The notes beneath the pieces are model-generated. The model made no database searches, had not been told where the DNA came from, and was given only the letters and a program-made list of their open reading frames with translations. DNA of 7,621 nucleotides from FEN-1219 sp037445815 (GTDB taxonomy: Bacteria > Pseudomonadota > Gammaproteobacteria > Steroidobacterales > Rariloculaceae): assembly GCA_037445815.1 (NCBI GenBank), contig JBBIJV010000175.1, positions 1-7,621 of the forward strand, written 5' to 3'. How positions within the stretch are numbered: the stretch's first letter is position 1; each line of letters opens with the position of its first letter. This document shows, piece after piece, positions 5,638 through 7,621 of this stretch. The translations under genes and the position numbers were made by a program.

Positions 5638-6534
5638 TTACCTGCGCACGGGATCCGCGCTCGGCCAGAATCTCGCCGTCGAGATCGGCAGCCCCTTGAA
5701 GAACGCGAGCACCGAATGAATCTCGCCGCCCCAGACCTTGAACGCCTCGAACGTCACGAGCGCGTTCCCGGCGCCGTATTGATCCCCGGTGTACCCGAAA
5801 TTCATCCAGAGGAGCACGATGCCGTTGTCTTCGTCCACGGCCGCGACGCTCGCGATGATGCCGGGATGCACGATGATGTTCTGCTCGTACATGCGCCGGC
5901 GCGGATCCGTCTGGTCGGCCGTGATCACGCCGTTCTCCACGCGATAGGCATCGGCGGCGAAGGGCGTGCCGCCGTCGGTGAAGTTGCCCACGCGCAAGCC
6001 TTCGGGATACGTGAGCGCGATGCGAATCATCTCGTCGCGCGAGTGGCGCTGACGGGGTGGCACGGGGTCGTCCATGCCGCGAATCGGCGCGCCGAGCTCC
6101 GTTGGCTGAAAGCGCCCGCCGGGCGCCACGCGCTGCACGAGCGACTCGATGCCGGCGATCTGCCTGTCAGCCACATGGAGCAGCACGGAATAGAGCACCT
6201 GCGTTTCGCCCTCGCGCAGCAGCACGTGCGCGGCGGCAACCTGCTTGCGAGTGTCGATGTAGTCCTGCCGAAACCCGCCGTTCGCGGTGATGCTCTGCCA
6301 GATTCCCTCGCCGAGGCGCGCGTTCCGCGAATCCTCCGTATAGCGAACGTTGTCCGCGAGCGGCAGCCGCGCATGATCGTGCGCAACGAGGGCGTCGATG
6401 TATTGCGTCATCAATCCGCGCAGGCACTCGCGATCGCAGTGCTGCGCGCGAACGGCGGACGAGAAGCCGAGCAGCGATAGAAGCCCCAACAAAGCGACCA
6501 CGGTAATGCCGGGCCGGCGCGAATTCTCGATCAT
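5638..6534 (-). CDS. Secreted protein with two NTF2-like domains (DUF8021-like)
   Basis: A 298-residue exported protein. Residues 1-30 form a Sec signal peptide: a basic start (MIENSRRPG), a hydrophobic core (ITVVALLGLLSLLGF) and a VRA site before Gln31. The mature part starts with a cysteine pair (QHCDRECL) and a first domain with YIDALVAHD, LPLADNVRYTED and LGEGIW (42-79), the pattern I associate with DUF8021/NTF2-like proteins of bacteria and fungi. A second domain has DEMIRIALTYPEGL (167-180), PFAADAYRVENGV (191-203) and a closing strand FEAFKVWGGEIHSVLAFF (262-279). NTF2-like folds make cone-shaped pockets that bind or isomerise small molecules; no catalytic residue can be assigned. The start at 6534 is fixed by a perfect AGGAGG (6545-6540) five bases upstream and by the signal peptide; the longer open frame to 6672 is a shadow of the upstream gene. 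It overlaps the SGNH hydrolase gene by ATGA, so the two are co-expressed and probably co-exported. Confidence 0.8.
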   Translation of the reverse strand: MIENSRRPGITVVALLGLLSLLGFSSAVRAQHCDRECLRGLMTQYIDALVAHDHARLPLADNVRYTEDSRNARLGEGIWQSITANGGFRQDYIDTRKQVAAAHVLLREGETQVLYSVLLHVADRQIAGIESLVQRVAPGGRFQPTELGAPIRGMDDPVPPRQRHSRDEMIRIALTYPEGLRVGNFTDGGTPFAADAYRVENGVITADQTDPRRRMYEQNIIVHPGIIASVAAVDEDNGIVLLWMNFGYTGDQYGAGNALVTFEAFKVWGGEIHSVLAFFKGLPISTARFWPSADPVRR

Positions 6535-7382
6535 CTGTTCCTCCTCTTGAGTTTGCTTGCGCCCGCTCGCCGCAACCGCGCAGCAGGATTCCCCGTCGGC
6601 GGCGGGCCATGGTCGGTCGCGGCCGGGCGGCCGAGCTGCTCGGCCAGCAGCGGCCGCAACGCGCCGGCCCAAACTCGGTACGCGGACAGCGAGAGGTGCA
6701 GGCCATCGTCGGACATCTCGTCGGCCAGCACGCCACGCGCATCGACGAGGTTGTCGTTGATGTTCAGGAACCGAACCCGCTCACCGTCGGCGAGCGCCGC
6801 GAGCCGCTCGTTGATCGCCGCGATGCTCGGGTTCCACTCGGGCCGATCGCGGCGGGGAAACACGCCCGTAATGACGACGAGCGCATCCGGCGCGTGACGC
6901 CGGCAGCGTTCGACGATGGCCTCGATGCCGGCGACGACGGCTTCGACGCGCGTCTCGTCCGTTGCGAAATCGCCCAAGTTGTTCGTGCCGGCCTGCACGA
7001 CGAAGACCTTCGGCGTCACGCCGTCGAGCTCGCCGTTGTCGAGCCGCCAGAGCATGTTCTCGATGCGGTCGCCGCCCCAGGCGAAATTCGCGGCGTTCCA
7101 GCCGAAGAAGCTCTCTTTGAAATGCGCGAGCAGCGCGGGATAGTCGAGCGCGCCCCAGCGCCGCGTGATCGAGTCGCCGATGAAATAGACGTCGGTGACT
7201 CCGCTCTGCGCTTTGCGCACGAGCTCTTCGTGGGCGACCTTCGAGCTCGAATCCGCGCGCGGTGTCGGCACCGTCGTCGCGATCGGCGGCGCGGTACCGC
7301 CCGGAGCTTGCGCGGCGAGGTCGTTGCCCGCGCTCGCCAGCAATACCGCGGCCACGCCGGCCCATAGGTCGACTTTCTGCAT
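6531..7382 (-). CDS. Secreted SGNH/GDSL-family hydrolase (esterase-like)
   Basis: A 283-residue SGNH hydrolase. The four blocks are present: GDSIT (69-73) with nucleophile Ser71, WGGDRI (102-107) with Gly103/104 for the oxyanion hole, GTNN (132-135) with Asn134, and DDGLHL (225-230) with Asp226 and His229. The surroundings (NAANFAWGGDRIENMLWRL, VFVVQAGTNNLGDF, INDNLVDARG) match the PAF-acetylhydrolase-like subgroup. Residues 1-26 look like a signal peptide ending near LAAQA, followed by a Pro/Thr-rich stretch (27-45), so the enzyme is probably exported. A GTG at 7412 would give ten more residues but would bury the signal peptide, so the ATG at 7382 is preferred, although it lacks a clear ribosome-binding site. 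The C-terminus is basic (KLKRRNR). It is first in a two-gene unit with the NTF2-like protein and divergent from the alpha-glucuronidase gene; removal of acetyl or other ester groups from hemicellulose is plausible but inferred. Confidence 0.88.
   Translation of the reverse strand: MQKVDLWAGVAAVLLASAGNDLAAQAPGGTAPPIATTVPTPRADSSSKVAHEELVRKAQSGVTDVYFIGDSITRRWGALDYPALLAHFKESFFGWNAANFAWGGDRIENMLWRLDNGELDGVTPKVFVVQAGTNNLGDFATDETRVEAVVAGIEAIVERCRRHAPDALVVITGVFPRRDRPEWNPSIAAINERLAALADGERVRFLNINDNLVDARGVLADEMSDDGLHLSLSAYRVWAGALRPLLAEQLGRPAATDHGPPPTGNPAARLRRAGASKLKRRNR
6540..6545 (-). promoter_or_regulatory. Perfect Shine-Dalgarno for the NTF2-like gene
   Basis: AGGAGG on the minus strand, five bases before the ATG at 6534, lies within the last codons of the SGNH hydrolase gene. 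It is the strongest ribosome-binding site in the window and settles the start of the NTF2-like protein. It suggests strong independent initiation in addition to ATGA coupling. Confidence 0.8.
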
Positions 7383-7462
7383 GCGCGGGCAGTGTAGCGC
7401 TTCGGGCTGCACGCCGGGGCGCGGTGTGCAAAGATCGCACGGGGGACTTCAAGGGAAACTAC

Positions 7463-7621
7463 GTGGCCTCGCGCGCGGTTCTGCAACGTCGCGCCCTCGT
7501 CGCCGCCGGCGCGCTTCTATTGGCGGCCGCACTGCCGCCCCCGCGCGCCGAAGACGGCTACGAGCTGTGGCTCCGCTACCGGCCGCTCCCAACCGAGGCG
7601 CGCGAGCGTCTCGCCGCACAC
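7463..7621 (+). CDS. aguA: Alpha-glucuronidase (GH67), N-terminal part, secreted
   Basis: The first 53 codons of a gene that leaves the window. Translation from GTG 7463 gives a signal peptide: a basic start (ASRAVLQRR), a hydrophobic core (ALVAAGALLLAAAL) and a likely cut after PPPRA. The mature protein begins EDGYELWLRYRPLP, the characteristic N-terminus of GH67 alpha-glucuronidases, which release 4-O-methyl-D-glucuronic acid from the non-reducing end of xylo-oligosaccharides. AAGGGA (7451-7456) six bases before the GTG supports this start. Catalytic residues lie beyond the window, so the family call rests on this N-terminal motif. The signal peptide predicts a periplasmic or extracellular enzyme, whereas several studied GH67 enzymes are cytoplasmic. 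It lies 80 bases from the divergent SGNH hydrolase gene, and a shared control region (7383-7462) is likely. It fits with xylA in a glucuronoxylan-use locus. Confidence 0.8.
   Translation, partial: MASRAVLQRRALVAAGALLLAAALPPPRAEDGYELWLRYRPLPTEARERLAAH

Noticed and set aside
5638..6672. Longer start for the NTF2-like protein at 6672
   Set aside because: The added 46 residues are a shadow of the SGNH hydrolase C-terminus, and the start at 6534 has both a perfect AGGAGG and a signal peptide.
1..7621. CRISPR arrays, tRNA or rRNA genes, insertion-sequence ends, attachment sites
   Set aside because: No spaced identical repeats, tRNA-like cloverleaf, transposase-like protein or flanking terminal inverted repeats were found on reading both strands.

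Overview
The window is GC-rich bacterial chromosome with tightly packed genes on both strands. Its theme is breakdown of xylan and use of pentose sugars. Genes for xylose isomerase, an exported GH67 alpha-glucuronidase and an exported SGNH esterase lie within about 7 kb, which fits a plant-biomass-degrading soil or sediment bacterium. The protein style resembles GC-rich Gammaproteobacteria or Acidobacteria-like soil bacteria, but no rRNA or other marker gene is present to settle the taxonomy.

Layout from left to right. (1) Positions 1-310 hold the 3' end of a family-2-like glycosyltransferase gene, followed by a GC-rich hairpin. (2) Positions 363-752 (minus) hold a small retropepsin-like (clan AA) aspartic protease, transcribed away from the sugar operon. 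(3) Positions 921-4484 (plus) hold a three-gene operon: xylA, a TIM-barrel sugar isomerase/epimerase, and a Gfo/Idh/MocA NAD(P)-dependent oxidoreductase. The last two genes overlap by ATGA. A perfect TATAAT lies upstream of xylA. (4) Positions 4646-5350 (minus) hold a HepT toxin gene with a perfect hairpin just past its stop. Its MntA nucleotidyltransferase antitoxin partner appears broken by an out-of-frame internal deletion. (5) Positions 5409-5605 (minus) hold what looks like a collapsed MacB/ADOP-type ABC permease, with an N-terminal scrap and a C-terminal scrap in different frames. (6) Positions 5638-7382 (minus) hold two exported proteins whose genes overlap by ATGA: an SGNH/GDSL hydrolase followed by a two-domain NTF2-like (DUF8021-like) protein. 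(7) Positions 7463-7621 (plus) hold the start of a secreted GH67 alpha-glucuronidase, divergent from the SGNH gene and running off the window.

How the parts may work together (inference): the alpha-glucuronidase would remove (methyl)glucuronic acid from xylo-oligosaccharides outside the cytoplasm and the SGNH protein may remove ester groups. XylA would convert the released xylose to xylulose. The isomerase/epimerase and oxidoreductase would process a related sugar or sugar acid by oxidation and isomerisation. No xylulokinase, sugar transporter or regulator gene is in view. The stretch at about 5086-5605 between the two sugar-related blocks holds two neighbouring decayed genes and is the most eroded part of the window.
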